DNA of 64,000 nucleotides from Terriglobia bacterium (GTDB lineage Bacteria; Acidobacteriota; Terriglobia; UBA7540). The DNA is taken from positions 78,385 to 142,384 of the forward strand of contig DASTAW010000027.1 of assembly GCA_035712365.1 (NCBI GenBank), given 5' to 3'. The notes beneath the pieces are model-generated. The model was not told the DNA's origin. It saw only the letters and a program-made list of their open reading frames with translations, and did no database searches. How positions within the stretch are numbered: position 1 is the stretch's first letter; the number at the start of each line of letters is the position of its first letter. Made by a program: the position numbers and the translations under genes. Shown here one piece after another: positions 44,538 to 54,128 of the stretch.

Positions 44538-45047
44538 GTGAACCTTGGGAATCCGGCAATTCGTCCGGCGCTGGCCAAAGTGCTTCAGTTGGAAGACGCT
44601 TACCAGCTTGTTGAGCGGCTCAAGGCCCGCGGCGACCGTGTGGTTTTCACCAATGGATGCTTTGACCTGTTGCATCCTGGCCATACGCGCTATCTGGCCG
44701 AGGCTCGGAAGCTTGGGGACGTCCTGATCGTTGCCATCAACAGTGACCGGAGCGTCCGCTCCTTGAAGGGGGAGGGACGGCCCATCTTCCCGCAGGAAGA
44801 GCGCGCTGAAATCCTCGCGGCGCTCGAAGCTGTGGGCTACGTAACTACGTTTGATGGTCCCACGCCTCGGGACGTCATCGCGCGCATGCTGCCGCAGGTG
44901 CTGGTGAAGGGCGCCGGGTGGGGTCCAAATGAGATTGTGGGACGCGCTGAAGTCGAGGCAGCCGGAGGGCGTGTCGTTTCCATGCCGGCCGTTCCCGGCT
45001 TCTCGACCACGCGCATCGTCAGCGCCGTGCAAAAGATTTTTGGCTAG
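44538..45047 (+). CDS. rfaE2: D-glycero-beta-D-manno-heptose 1-phosphate adenylyltransferase
   Basis: This 169-residue nucleotidyltransferase corresponds to the C-terminal half of HldE, here as a separate protein. It makes ADP-heptose for the LPS core. The motif [16 protein letters not shown] holds the HxGH pair (His46, His49). The other match is [27 protein letters not shown]. The start codon is GTG. It is followed closely by mfd on the same strand. It supports an LPS-bearing envelope. Confidence 0.93.
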   Translation: MNLGNPAIRPALAKVLQLEDAYQLVERLKARGDRVVFTNGCFDLLHPGHTRYLAEARKLGDVLIVAINSDRSVRSLKGEGRPIFPQEERAEILAALEAVGYVTTFDGPTPRDVIARMLPQVLVKGAGWGPNEIVGRAEVEAAGGRVVSMPAVPGFSTTRIVSAVQKIFG

Positions 45048-45062
45048 CAACCCTCAGCTTTG

Positions 45063-48000
45063 ATGGCCGCCATTCAATCCTTACTCCATACGATTCTCGA
45101 GCATCCCGGCTTCCGGGCGGCGCAGGCAAGCGCACAGGTGGAGGCCGCACGGCCCGGAGGCGGAGTTTCGATTTCGGGACTGACCCGCCCGGCCAAAGGA
45201 ATCGCGGCCGCCCTCCTGGCTCACCAACTGGCCCGACCCGCCGTCATTCTCACCGCCGACAACGATGCTGCCGAGGCACTGGCTCGGACGGCTTCCACAG
45301 TGCTCGATTGGCTGGAACCCGGCGCGGGCGAGGCGGCCGTTTCCCTTCCCGCCTTCGACTGTTCCCCCTATGAGGCGCGCTCGCCGCACCCGGACATTCT
45401 TGAACGCCGAGCCGCGGCTCTTTGGCGAGTCGCCCGCGGCGAGGTCCGCGTTATCGCGGCGCCGCTATCCGCCGCTATGATGCGATACCGCCCTAACGCT
45501 TTTCACCGCTCACTCGCTCTCCGGCTGAAAACCTCCGACGAGCTTGCTCCGGAAGACCTTGCTGAACACCTGTTGACAGTCGGTTACGAACCGTCAGAAC
45601 CTGTATCCACGGTAGGCCAGTTCTCGGTGCGTGGCGGCATCGTTGACCTCTTCCCGCCGGAGGCGGAATGGCCCGTCAGGATCGAGTTTTTTGGCGATTC
45701 GATCGAGTCCATGCGGCAGTTTGATCCGGCAAGCCAGCGGTCAAGGAAAAGCGTCGCTGAAATTCTGGCCCTTCCCCTCACCGAAGCTGCCCCGCCTTCA
45801 AATTTCTTCGCCCGGCTGGTTGATGTATTGGCAAAGCGAAACCCGGATGGCCGCGAGGCGCGCCTCGCACCGGGTTGGTCCGATACCTTCTCGGGGCCTT
45901 TCCCCGGCTGGGAATTCTACGTGCCGCTTGTCGAGCCGCATTCCGGGACGCTGTTTTCACTCCTTGGGCATCCGCTCGTTATTTGGGACGAGCGCGCCGA
46001 GCGCCAGGCGCAGTCTGCGGAATTTCTGGAAAACCTGCAAAGTGGTTTCGATGCTGTCCGGGACGTTTCTCCTCAGCCGCCGCGGCCAGATGAAATCTTC
46101 CTGACGAGCGAGGAATTTCAGTCGTCGCTTGAAGGCCTTCAATCCGTTTACCTTAGCGAGCTCGAGATTGAAGGGTCCGGTGAGCCGTCGGTATCTCCTG
46201 CCGTCCCTGCGGAAACGAGCCGGCGATTCTTTCTAAACACCCAGCCACTGCCCAAATTTCAGGGCTCGCTCAAAATGATGGCCGAACAGCTTCGCAGCCA
46301 GATCGACAGCGGTGAAAGCATGCTTCTGGCCGTCCCAACCTCGGCAAAGGCCGACCGCCTCCGCGAGATTTTTTCTGATTATGAAATCCCTTATGAAAAT
46401 GTGGGCTGGCCGAGCGCGCGCCGGAAATCCGGTCAGAAAGAGATCGCCCCTGCCAATCCCGCCTCATCGGGCCGCGCTTTGCTGATCGCCAGAGGCGAAA
46501 TCGAGGCTGGAGTTGCTTTCCCCGATCTTCACCTTCTGCTGCTTTCTGAGCGCGACGTTCTGGGCGACTTTGCCTGGGGCGCAGCGCGCCGTCGGGAGGG
46601 TGCGGCTTCAAGTTTTCTCTCGGACCTCAGTGATCTGAAGGTGGGCGATTACGTTGTCCATGTAGACCACGGCATCGGCGTTTACCAGGGGCTCAAGCAG
46701 CTTCCCGTCGGCGGCGCAAGCCGCGACTTTATGCTGCTCACTTATCAGGATGATGCGCGGCTGTACGTCCCGCTGGAGCGGCTCGATCTCGTGGAAAAGT
46801 ACCGCTCCAGCGGCGACGGGGTCAAGCCCAGCCTGGACCGCCTCGGCGGGACCTCCTGGCAGCGTACCAAGAAACGGGTGCAGCGCGCCCTGCGCGATAT
46901 GGCGGAAGAGCTCCTCAGGCTTTACGCCGAGAGAAAGATGCGTGGCGGCACAGCCGTCGCGCCGGACAACAACTGGCAGAAGGAATTTGAAGACTCCTTC
47001 CCGTTTGAAGAGACGCCCGACCAGTTGACTGCCATCGCCGACATCAAGCGTGACCTGGAATCTCCCGAGCCCATGGACCGCCTCCTCTGCGGCGACGTGG
47101 GCTACGGCAAGACCGAGCTTGCTATGCGCGCGGCGTTCAAGGTGGTCCAGGAAAGCCGCCAGGTTGCGGTGCTTGCGCCCACGACTGTTCTGGCCTTCCA
47201 GCACTACACCACCTTTTGCAAGCGCATGGCGCACTTTCCCGTGCGCGTTGAAATGCTCAGCCGCTTCCGTTCTGCGGCGGAGATCAAGAAAACGGTTACG
47301 GATATTGAAGCCGGCAAGGTTGACATCGTGATCGGTACCCACCGCATGTTGTCAAAGGATGTGCAATTCCAGGATCTGGGACTGATGGTCGTGGACGAAG
47401 AACAGCGGTTCGGCGTGGCCGCCAAGGAGCGATTGAAAAAGCTGAAGGCCAACGTCGATGTGCTCACCATGTCCGCCACGCCCATTCCACGCACGCTGCA
47501 CATGGCGCTCGGCGGTCTGCGCGACCTCTCGGTGATTGAGAGCCCGCCGCGGGGGCGCCTGGCCATTCAGACCACCGTAGCCACATTCCACGACGGCCTC
47601 ATCCAGTCTGCCATCCAGCATGAAATGGAACGTGGCGGCCAGGTCTATTTTGTTCACAATCGCGTGGATTCCATTTTCACCATCGCCGCCCTGCTGCAGC
47701 GGCTGGCGCCGGCGGCGCGCATCGGAGTTGCGCACGGGCAGATGGGCGAGCGCGATCTGGAACGCGTGATGCTGAAGTTCATGGAAGGCAAATACGACAT
47801 GCTGGTGGCAACGTCGCTGGTGGAAAACGGGCTGGACATTCCGCGGGCCAATACCATGATTGTGAACCACGCCGAGCGCTTCGGATTGTCGGACCTCTAC
47901 CAGCTTCGCGGGCGGGTCGGCCGCTCCGACCGCAGGGCATATGCTTATTTCCTGGTTCCCGCCGTTGACACGTTGACGCCCATCGCTAAACGGCGGCTGG

Positions 48001-48629
48001 CGGCCTTAAAGGAATTCTCCGATCTAGGCGCGGGCTTTCGCCTGGCGGCGCTGGATCTGGAACTGCGGGGCGCCGGAAACGTTCTGGGCCAGCAGCAGCA
48101 TGGACACCTGAACGCCATCGGCATTGATCTTTACCTGCGCATGCTGGACGAGGCGGTCCACGAACTCAAGGGCGAACCGTCCCGGCCCGAAGTGCGCACA
48201 ACACTCAACCTGGGCATGAATATCAAAATTCCGGAAAGCTACATCGCCGACGAGCGGCAGCGCCTGCGCATGTATAAGCGAATCTCATCGCTTGCGACGC
48301 AGGAAGCGCTGCTGGATATGGAAGCCGAACTCACCGACCGCTACGGCCCCGTTCCGCTGCCGGTGAAGCAATTGCTGAGTTATGCGGTGGTAAAGTCGCG
48401 CGCGGAACAGTTGATGATCCAGACCGTTGAACGAAAAGGCAGCGAAGTCCGGATGCGCTTCCACGAGCAAACGCCTGTCAGTCCACAAAGGCTGATGGAA
48501 ATCATTAAGGGGCGCCGGGGATTTGTTTTTCAGCCTGACGGCGTCCTCCGGATGCACGTTGAGGACGGCAGCGGAGACCTTTTGAAAGATGTTGAAAACA
48601 TCTTGCTGGAACTGCAGCCACAGCGTTAA
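45063..48629 (+). CDS. mfd: Transcription-repair coupling factor Mfd
   Basis: A protein of about 1,188 residues that removes RNA polymerase stalled at DNA lesions and recruits UvrA. The UvrB-like N-terminal part contains YEARSPHPDILERRAAALW and GGIVDLFPP. The CarD-like polymerase-binding domain is LKVGDYVVHVDHGIGVYQGL (about 525). The helicase has Walker A CGDVGYGKTEL (about 676) and the DEEQRFGV box (about 777), with SATPIPRTLHMAL and the QLRGRVGRS motif. A TRCF C-terminal domain follows. The ATG at 45063 is preferred to the TTG immediately before it. Confidence 0.96.
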   Translation: MAAIQSLLHTILEHPGFRAAQASAQVEAARPGGGVSISGLTRPAKGIAAALLAHQLARPAVILTADNDAAEALARTASTVLDWLEPGAGEAAVSLPAFDCSPYEARSPHPDILERRAAALWRVARGEVRVIAAPLSAAMMRYRPNAFHRSLALRLKTSDELAPEDLAEHLLTVGYEPSEPVSTVGQFSVRGGIVDLFPPEAEWPVRIEFFGDSIESMRQFDPASQRSRKSVAEILALPLTEAAPPSNFFARLVDVLAKRNPDGREARLAPGWSDTFSGPFPGWEFYVPLVEPHSGTLFSLLGHPLVIWDERAERQAQSAEFLENLQSGFDAVRDVSPQPPRPDEIFLTSEEFQSSLEGLQSVYLSELEIEGSGEPSVSPAVPAETSRRFFLNTQPLPKFQGSLKMMAEQLRSQIDSGESMLLAVPTSAKADRLREIFSDYEIPYENVGWPSARRKSGQKEIAPANPASSGRALLIARGEIEAGVAFPDLHLLLLSERDVLGDFAWGAARRREGAASSFLSDLSDLKVGDYVVHVDHGIGVYQGLKQLPVGGASRDFMLLTYQDDARLYVPLERLDLVEKYRSSGDGVKPSLDRLGGTSWQRTKKRVQRALRDMAEELLRLYAERKMRGGTAVAPDNNWQKEFEDSFPFEETPDQLTAIADIKRDLESPEPMDRLLCGDVGYGKTELAMRAAFKVVQESRQVAVLAPTTVLAFQHYTTFCKRMAHFPVRVEMLSRFRSAAEIKKTVTDIEAGKVDIVIGTHRMLSKDVQFQDLGLMVVDEEQRFGVAAKERLKKLKANVDVLTMSATPIPRTLHMALGGLRDLSVIESPPRGRLAIQTTVATFHDGLIQSAIQHEMERGGQVYFVHNRVDSIFTIAALLQRLAPAARIGVAHGQMGERDLERVMLKFMEGKYDMLVATSLVENGLDIPRANTMIVNHAERFGLSDLYQLRGRVGRSDRRAYAYFLVPAVDTLTPIAKRRLAALKEFSDLGAGFRLAALDLELRGAGNVLGQQQHGHLNAIGIDLYLRMLDEAVHELKGEPSRPEVRTTLNLGMNIKIPESYIADERQRLRMYKRISSLATQEALLDMEAELTDRYGPVPLPVKQLLSYAVVKSRAEQLMIQTVERKGSEVRMRFHEQTPVSPQRLMEIIKGRRGFVFQPDGVLRMHVEDGSGDLLKDVENILLELQPQR

Positions 48630-48727
48630 CATAATTTGTCATGCTCGATTCCGGCATTGACAGGCGTGCCCGCATGCGGGCAAGGACTTTCAGGAACTCC
48701 AAGAAGTTTCTGTTTGGGGTGTGCATT

Positions 48728-49750
48728 ATGCCACGAAAAGGCTTCACCTTGCTGACGTTGCTGACGGCAGGGGCTCTGACTTTTACCGGCATTGCTCCAA
48801 GAGTCAGCGCCAAGACCGTGCTGGTTGAGCGCATCATTGCGCGAATCAACAACAAAATCATCACGCAGCGCCAGTACGACAAAGAGCGTAATACTCTGCA
48901 CGCGCAATTGGCCGCGCAATATTCAGGCGCCCAATTGGACGGGCAATTTAACCAGAAGAGCAAGGACCTGCTGCGCGATTTGATTGACCAGGACCTGATG
49001 GTCCAGAAGGCCAATGATGACGACATCAACGTGGATACGGACGTCATCAAACGCTTGGATGAAATCCGTCAGCAGTACAACATGCCCTCCCTCGAGGCCT
49101 TGCAGGATGCCGTGGAAAAGGACGGAGGCAATTGGGAAGATTTCAAGGACCAGATCAAGCGGCAGTTGCTGATGCGCGAAGTGATCTCGCGCGAGGTCGG
49201 ATCGCGGATTGTCCTGACGAGGTCGGACGCGCAGAAGTATTTTGACACCCACAAGGAACAATTCGATTCCCCGCCCGGCGTTCACCTGGCGGAAATCCTG
49301 GTATCGACCGAAAAGCATTCCGCCGCGGAAGCTGACCAGCGCGCGAAAAAAGCTGAGAGCGAGCTCCAGAGCGGCGTGCGCTTTTCTGACGTGGCGAAGG
49401 AGCTCTCCGATTCTCCCAGCGCCAAAGACGGCGGCGATGTCGGTTTCTTTAAGGAAGGCACCATCTCCGACGAGATTTCCAAGGCCATTGCCAACGTGGA
49501 CGCCGGCGACACCAGCGGAATCGTCAAAACCCAATATGGTTACATGATTTTCAAAGTCCTCGAAAAGCGCGTGGGACAACATCCAACCTTCGACCAGATC
49601 TCAAACCAGGTGATGAATTACCTCTACGAGCAGAGGGTGACGGGTGCGATGCGGGGCTTTCTGACGACTTTGCGGAAGGAAAGCTACATCCGCCTGGCCC
49701 CGGGATTCGTGGATACGGGCGCGCCGCCCGGAGGAGATGAAAGCGAGTAG
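48728..49750 (+). CDS. SurA/PrsA-like periplasmic peptidyl-prolyl isomerase
   Basis: I chose the ATG at 48728, which yields a signal peptide (MPRKGFTLLTLLTAGALTFTGIAPRVSA) and a protein of 340 residues. A SurA-type N-terminal helical domain follows (VERIIARINNKIITQRQYDKE). Then comes one parvulin domain (about 195-290, PPGVHLAEILVSTEKHSAAEADQRAKKAESEL, with DGGDVGFFKEGTISDEISKAI). It helps outer-membrane proteins fold. It has one parvulin domain, not two as in E. coli SurA. Confidence 0.9.
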   Translation: MPRKGFTLLTLLTAGALTFTGIAPRVSAKTVLVERIIARINNKIITQRQYDKERNTLHAQLAAQYSGAQLDGQFNQKSKDLLRDLIDQDLMVQKANDDDINVDTDVIKRLDEIRQQYNMPSLEALQDAVEKDGGNWEDFKDQIKRQLLMREVISREVGSRIVLTRSDAQKYFDTHKEQFDSPPGVHLAEILVSTEKHSAAEADQRAKKAESELQSGVRFSDVAKELSDSPSAKDGGDVGFFKEGTISDEISKAIANVDAGDTSGIVKTQYGYMIFKVLEKRVGQHPTFDQISNQVMNYLYEQRVTGAMRGFLTTLRKESYIRLAPGFVDTGAPPGGDESE

Positions 49751-49768
49751 CCTGTCGAGGCCCACTGG

Positions 49769-50770
49769 ATGAAAGAAGCCTACATTGCACATCTGAAGCC
49801 CGGAACTTCCGTCACGACAACTTTTCTGGTCCGCAGCAAAGTCCGCAAAACAGCGCGCAACGGAAGTGCCTATCTTGATCTCGAGTTTCAGGACTCGACC
49901 GGAACCGTCAAGGCAAAACTCTGGGACTGCGACGGTTCCGACCTGGCGTTTGAAGCCGATGACGTAGTGCGTGTCGCCGCCGCAGTGGAACTCTATCAGG
50001 GCAATCTGCAGCTCTCATTACGCAAGATCGCAAAGTGCGATGAGGACCGAATTGACCTTGTCGATTACCTCCCGCACGGAAAGCAGGATCCCGAAAAGCT
50101 TTTTGCCGGCTTGCTGAACAGGATTCAGCAGATGCCACATGGTCCCCTGCAGACGCTGCTTCGCCGCATTTTCAACGATCCCGAGATCGCCCGCAAATTC
50201 AAGCTGGCGCCGGCGGCCATGAGCTTCCACCACGCATACCTGGGCGGGCTGATCGAGCATGTGAGTTCTCTGGTGGCGCTCGGCGACCGCATCTCCGATC
50301 ATTACCCTTCACTTGACCGCGAATTGATTCTTGCCGGCCTGCTGCTGCACGACCTCGGCAAAATCGAGGAACTCACTTTCAACCGCTGCTTCGGCTATTC
50401 AACGCGGGGCCAACTGGTGGGACACATCAGCATGGGGATTGACCTCATTCGCGACAAGCTGCGGGAGATTCCGGATTTTCCGGCAGAGTTATGGGATCGC
50501 CTCCAGCACATCATCCTGTCGCATCACGGCAAGCTGGAATTCGGGTCGCCCAAAGAGCCCATGTTCATGGAAGCGCTGGCGGTGCACTATCTTGACGACC
50601 TCGACTCAAAACTCCAGGCCATGCGCGAACAATATGAAACTGACAAGGACCGACCCGGCGACTTCACCGCCCGCAGCCGTCCCCTGGGCCGGGAATTGTT
50701 GAAACCTGTCTCTGAACCAGTGCCCACCGCCCCTCCCGACAAGGGCGGAGCGATCAAGCTTAAGTTCTGA
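49769..50770 (+). CDS. YhaM-like 3'-5' exoribonuclease (OB-fold plus HD domain)
   Basis: A 333-residue protein. The N-terminal OB-fold (about 1-90, GTSVTTTFLVRSKVRKTARNGSAYLDLEFQDSTGTVKAKLWD) is fused to an HD metal-dependent phosphohydrolase domain (HHAYLGGLIEHV, about 154-165, and LLHDLGK with His194/Asp195). This architecture is that of YhaM/CBF1-type exonucleases. The C-terminal 35 residues are low-complexity. It lies 18 bases after the SurA-like gene. Confidence 0.86.
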   Translation: MKEAYIAHLKPGTSVTTTFLVRSKVRKTARNGSAYLDLEFQDSTGTVKAKLWDCDGSDLAFEADDVVRVAAAVELYQGNLQLSLRKIAKCDEDRIDLVDYLPHGKQDPEKLFAGLLNRIQQMPHGPLQTLLRRIFNDPEIARKFKLAPAAMSFHHAYLGGLIEHVSSLVALGDRISDHYPSLDRELILAGLLLHDLGKIEELTFNRCFGYSTRGQLVGHISMGIDLIRDKLREIPDFPAELWDRLQHIILSHHGKLEFGSPKEPMFMEALAVHYLDDLDSKLQAMREQYETDKDRPGDFTARSRPLGRELLKPVSEPVPTAPPDKGGAIKLKF

Positions 50771-50842
50771 GCCCTTGCTGAAAAAGGCGACGGTCCTGCT
50801 GGTTCCGCGAAACGGAAGAAGCACCTGCTGTCTTTATCAAGT

Positions 50843-51349
50843 ATGAGCAAAACGGACGGACAGCGAGCCGACGCGGATCCAATGGCAAATCAGACGGCGC
50901 AGCAATCTTTCGAATCCATCATCCAGCGCGTGCTGCCGCACCGGTACCCGTTCCTGCTGGTTGATCGTGTCACCGCCTTCACGCCCGGAGTCGAAATTCA
51001 CGGCGTCAAGAACTTCACCGCTAATGAAGCCATACTGATGGGGCACTCGCCGTCATCTCCCGTCGTCCCGCCGGGCATTCTGCTCGAGGCCGTCACGCAG
51101 CTCGGAGCCATTCTGGTGCTGGAACGGCCGGAGATGGCCGGCAAGATCGCCATGATCCTGCAGATTCCGTCCGCCAGCATCAAGAGGATTGTCGTGCCCG
51201 GCGAGACCGTCCGCTTTGAAGCCCGCGTGCTGAAGCTTCGCGACACACTGGGCGAATTGCGCGGCTCCGCGTATCTTGGGGACGAACTGCTGGCCGAGGG
51301 GCAAATGCGCTTTGCGATAGCCGACCGCGCGGCTATACTCAATGAATAG
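50843..51349 (+). CDS. fabZ: Divergent FabZ-type 3-hydroxyacyl-ACP dehydratase
   Basis: A 168-residue hot-dog protein (or 155 from the ATG at 50882). It has LPHRYPFLLVDRV, the KNFTANEAILMGH run with the catalytic His, and the catalytic Glu in LLEAVTQ. The normally invariant GHFPGxPVMPGVL segment reads GHSPSSPVVPPGIL here, with several substitutions around the active site. It may still be a FabZ, or an acyl-ACP/CoA enzyme with another substrate. It overlaps the following dus gene by eight bases. Confidence 0.78.
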   Translation: MSKTDGQRADADPMANQTAQQSFESIIQRVLPHRYPFLLVDRVTAFTPGVEIHGVKNFTANEAILMGHSPSSPVVPPGILLEAVTQLGAILVLERPEMAGKIAMILQIPSASIKRIVVPGETVRFEARVLKLRDTLGELRGSAYLGDELLAEGQMRFAIADRAAILNE

Positions 51350-52400
51350 CAATTCGATGCTCTTTCAGGAACTCCGCATCCGCAACGTCCAAATCCGCCC
51401 GGCCCACATCCTGGCGCCGATGGCAGGCATCACAGACACCGTCTTCCGGCGCTTCATCAAGCGATTGGGCGGCTGCGGCCTGATCATGACGGAGTTCGTT
51501 TCCAGCGAGGCGATGGTCCGGCAGAACCTCCGGTCGCGTCGTTATCTCTACTATGCGGAAGAAGAGCGGCCCATCACCGCGCAGATTTTTGGCGCCGACG
51601 CGGACCACCTGGCCGATGCCGCTCGCATGATCGAAGACCTCGGCTTCGACATGATCGATCTCAATCTGGGCTGCCCGGCCAAGAAGGTGGTGAAGTGCGG
51701 AGGCTCCGGCCTGCTGCGAGACCTGCCTCTGCTTCGGACGATTTTTCAGAAGATTCGCGCCGCCGTCAGCATTCCCTTCACGGCCAAAATCCGTTCGGGC
51801 TGGAGCGATGATGAGATTGTGGCCTTGCAAGTTGCGCGCCTTGCGGAAGACTCGGGCGTGGAAGCCATCGCCGTCCATCCTCGCACGCGGCTCCAGGGTT
51901 ACAGTGGCCGCGCCCGCTGGGACATCATTGCGGAAGTCAAAGCCGCTGTCAAAATTCCCGTGATCGGCAACGGCGACGTGATGGCGCCGGAGGACGCGCT
52001 CCGGTTGCGCGAGCAGACCGCCTGCGACGCGGTGATGATTGGCCGCGCCGCGCCCACCAATCCCTGGATCTTTCGCCAGATGGAATCGTTTGCGCGCACC
52101 GGTCGCTATGAGCAGCCTTCAGACGCCGATCGCTATCAGTTGATCCGCGATTATTACGCCATGCTGGTCGAGGAAGAAACGCCCGGCGCCATCGGAAAGA
52201 TGAAGCAGTTCGCAAGCTGGTTCACGCACGGCGTGCGAAACGGAGCTGAACTGCGCCGCAGCGTTCAGAGCGCCCAGCGCCCCCAGGATGTGCTGGCGCG
52301 AGTCGACGACTTCTTTGGAACGATATTGTCCCCAAGTGGCGCAGACGATGGCCTTGTAACTTCTGCGATCTCGCGAGGCGAGAGTGTATCACTGCCGTAG
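51342..52400 (+). CDS. dusB: tRNA-dihydrouridine synthase (DusB type)
   Basis: This 352-residue FMN enzyme reduces uridines in tRNA. The start of the TIM barrel is LAPMAGITDTVFRRFIK. The catalytic cysteine is Cys111 in LNLGCPAKKVVKCGGSG, and phosphate/FMN contacts are VHPRTRLQGYSG, VIGNGDVMAPEDA and AVMIGRAAPTNPWIF. The last 40 residues (SGADDGLVTSAISRGESVSLP) are not conserved. A second, diverged copy of this 3' end with its own stop lies at 54128-54254. Confidence 0.94.
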   Translation: MNSNSMLFQELRIRNVQIRPAHILAPMAGITDTVFRRFIKRLGGCGLIMTEFVSSEAMVRQNLRSRRYLYYAEEERPITAQIFGADADHLADAARMIEDLGFDMIDLNLGCPAKKVVKCGGSGLLRDLPLLRTIFQKIRAAVSIPFTAKIRSGWSDDEIVALQVARLAEDSGVEAIAVHPRTRLQGYSGRARWDIIAEVKAAVKIPVIGNGDVMAPEDALRLREQTACDAVMIGRAAPTNPWIFRQMESFARTGRYEQPSDADRYQLIRDYYAMLVEEETPGAIGKMKQFASWFTHGVRNGAELRRSVQSAQRPQDVLARVDDFFGTILSPSGADDGLVTSAISRGESVSLP

Positions 52401-52450
52401 CCACGGTAGAGCCGAGTTGATTTCGACTCTGCGCTGGTAGTATGTAGGGC

Positions 52451-53827
52451 ATGCCGAGAGCGCGGCGGAAAATGAAAATAGGCAACCTGATTCTCTTAAA
52501 AGCGCTCGCTGTTCTCGTCGCAATTAGCGGTTCCCTACGATCATCCGAGATTGCAGTGAGCGTTGGCCCGAACGTCCGAGTTGGCCAAGCGAAGTCTCGA
52601 CAAGCCGAACCCTACATTGCCGCGCACCCTAAAGATGCTAACAGCCTGATCATTTCTACTATGGAACGCCTGGACGCGGTCGGCGGCGGAGGTTTCACTG
52701 CTCAGGCCTATCTAAGCAGCGATGCCGGTCAGACATGGTCCGCTTCCGATCTGCCGGGACTGCGCTACGCGTTACGGAAGGGCCAATTTTTGACGGTGCA
52801 AGACGATTGGATCACGTTCGCGCCAAATGGCGATGCCTATTACTCAGCTCTTCCGACGACATTAGATAGGCGCCAGCCTATACTTGTCTTCCGCTCAATC
52901 GATAAAGGACGCTCCTGGAGCGGCCCCACAGAAGTTGGGGCCGGCGGCTTCGATCAGCCGAAAACGACAGTAGCTTTCCGCGACGGCAAGGTGCGCCTTT
53001 ACCTTGCGGTGAGCACTGGCAGGGGACGTGCTGTTTGGCTCGTTTCAGACGACAGCGGGAAGTCGTTCAAAGCTCTAGCACCGATTAAGGCTGGTGCTAA
53101 GCCCTATCGGGCATTGAACCCATTGGTTTTAGCGGACGGCTCTGTTTTGCTTCCCTATTCGGGGTACCTGCCCCACAGCACACCCAGGGTCTACGTCATG
53201 CGGTCTGAGGATGGCGGTCTGACCTTTCAAACGCCTGTGCTTGTGCCGCGAATGGACCGTGCTTCTCAGGATACGTTGAACTTTGCTATTGACCTGTCAT
53301 ATGGCAAAAATCGCGGGGGTATTTACGCAGCCTGGGAGGAAGGAGAGTTCGGCCGCAACATCGCGAGGGAGGGAGATCGGCTCGCCCGGCATGGAATCAG
53401 AGCGAGACGGGACGTCATGGTCGCACACTCAACTGATATGGGCCGGACCTGGTCTGCTGCCACGATCCTTCGCGCCGAAGGCCGCGGTCCATCGGATCTC
53501 GTCACGATGGCCGTCTCCCGAGACGGCGTCGTTGGTGTACTTTGGGTGCAAAATGAGAGATATGAAGTTGACCAGCGCTCTTATGACGTCTGGTTTGCCG
53601 CTTCGGCGGACGGCGGCGAGAGTTTCTGTTCTCCGTTAAGGGTTTCAAGCGAGACTTCCCGGCCTGCCGCAGGGCTTAATCCGGAGTTTTCCTTCGCAAG
53701 CGGATGGGGAGGGGGAGATTATATCGGACTTGCGGCCTCAGCGGACGGTTCGTTTCACGCCGCTTGGATCGACGCACGCGATGGTGCCTTTCGCCTCTAC
53801 ACGGCGCGCATAGAAGCTCGCCGTTGA
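52451..53827 (+). CDS. Secreted Asp-box (BNR-repeat) sialidase-like protein
   Basis: A 458-residue protein with an N-terminal signal peptide (KIGNLILLKALAVLVAISGSLRS). It has six Asp-box repeats of the type SxDxGxTW: SSDAGQTW, SIDKGRSW, SDDSGKSF, SEDGGLTF, STDMGRTW and SADGGESF. These mark a six-bladed beta-propeller found in sialidases and many unrelated secreted proteins. The arginine triad of true sialidases cannot be confirmed by eye, so no substrate is assigned. It lies between dusB and the duplicated dusB end, so it sits in a rearranged segment. Confidence 0.8.
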   Translation: MPRARRKMKIGNLILLKALAVLVAISGSLRSSEIAVSVGPNVRVGQAKSRQAEPYIAAHPKDANSLIISTMERLDAVGGGGFTAQAYLSSDAGQTWSASDLPGLRYALRKGQFLTVQDDWITFAPNGDAYYSALPTTLDRRQPILVFRSIDKGRSWSGPTEVGAGGFDQPKTTVAFRDGKVRLYLAVSTGRGRAVWLVSDDSGKSFKALAPIKAGAKPYRALNPLVLADGSVLLPYSGYLPHSTPRVYVMRSEDGGLTFQTPVLVPRMDRASQDTLNFAIDLSYGKNRGGIYAAWEEGEFGRNIAREGDRLARHGIRARRDVMVAHSTDMGRTWSAATILRAEGRGPSDLVTMAVSRDGVVGVLWVQNERYEVDQRSYDVWFAASADGGESFCSPLRVSSETSRPAAGLNPEFSFASGWGGGDYIGLAASADGSFHAAWIDARDGAFRLYTARIEARR

Positions 53828-53880
53828 CGCTTAATCAAGCTTCGCCCCGCGCGCAACTTTTCGCTGGCGCGGTTTGACAT

Positions 53881-53906
53881 CTGAAATTTCAAATTCCAAA
53901 TTTCAG
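53881..53906. terminator. AT-rich hairpin downstream of the Asp-box gene
   Basis: Perfect nine-base arms CTGAAATTT (53881-53889) and AAATTTCAG (53898-53906) surround an eight-base loop, 54 bases after the stop. It is followed by short direct repeats (ACTCAGAACTTAGAACTCAG). A weak terminator or simple repeat is possible. Confidence 0.4.
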
Positions 53907-53963
53907 AACCTAAACCCATCACTCAGAACTTAGAACTCAGACAGTTCATCCTTCATAATTCAC

Positions 53964-54128
53964 TCATATCGCAATGCCACCATCGGATCCACCTTAGCCG
54001 CCCCTTCGCACCGGGATATAAGACGCTGCGAGCGCCACCGCGATCAGGATGAACGAGACGGCAACGAACGTCGCCGGGTCGGTCGGCGTCACGCCGTAAA
54101 GTATGCTGGCGAGGAACCGCGTGAGCGC
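53964..54128 (-). pseudogene. Remnant of an ADOP permease 3' end, frameshifted
   Basis: The minus strand reads [18 protein letters not shown], then [24 protein letters not shown]. After a one-base frame change it reads AKVDPMVALRYE and a stop at 53964. This is the last 54 or so codons of an ADOP permease, close to both intact copies. It begins abruptly at 54128, where it is fused to the dusB 3' remnant. Confidence 0.82.

Noticed and set aside
46608..47342. 244-codon minus-strand frame
   Set aside because: Antisense to the mfd helicase core.
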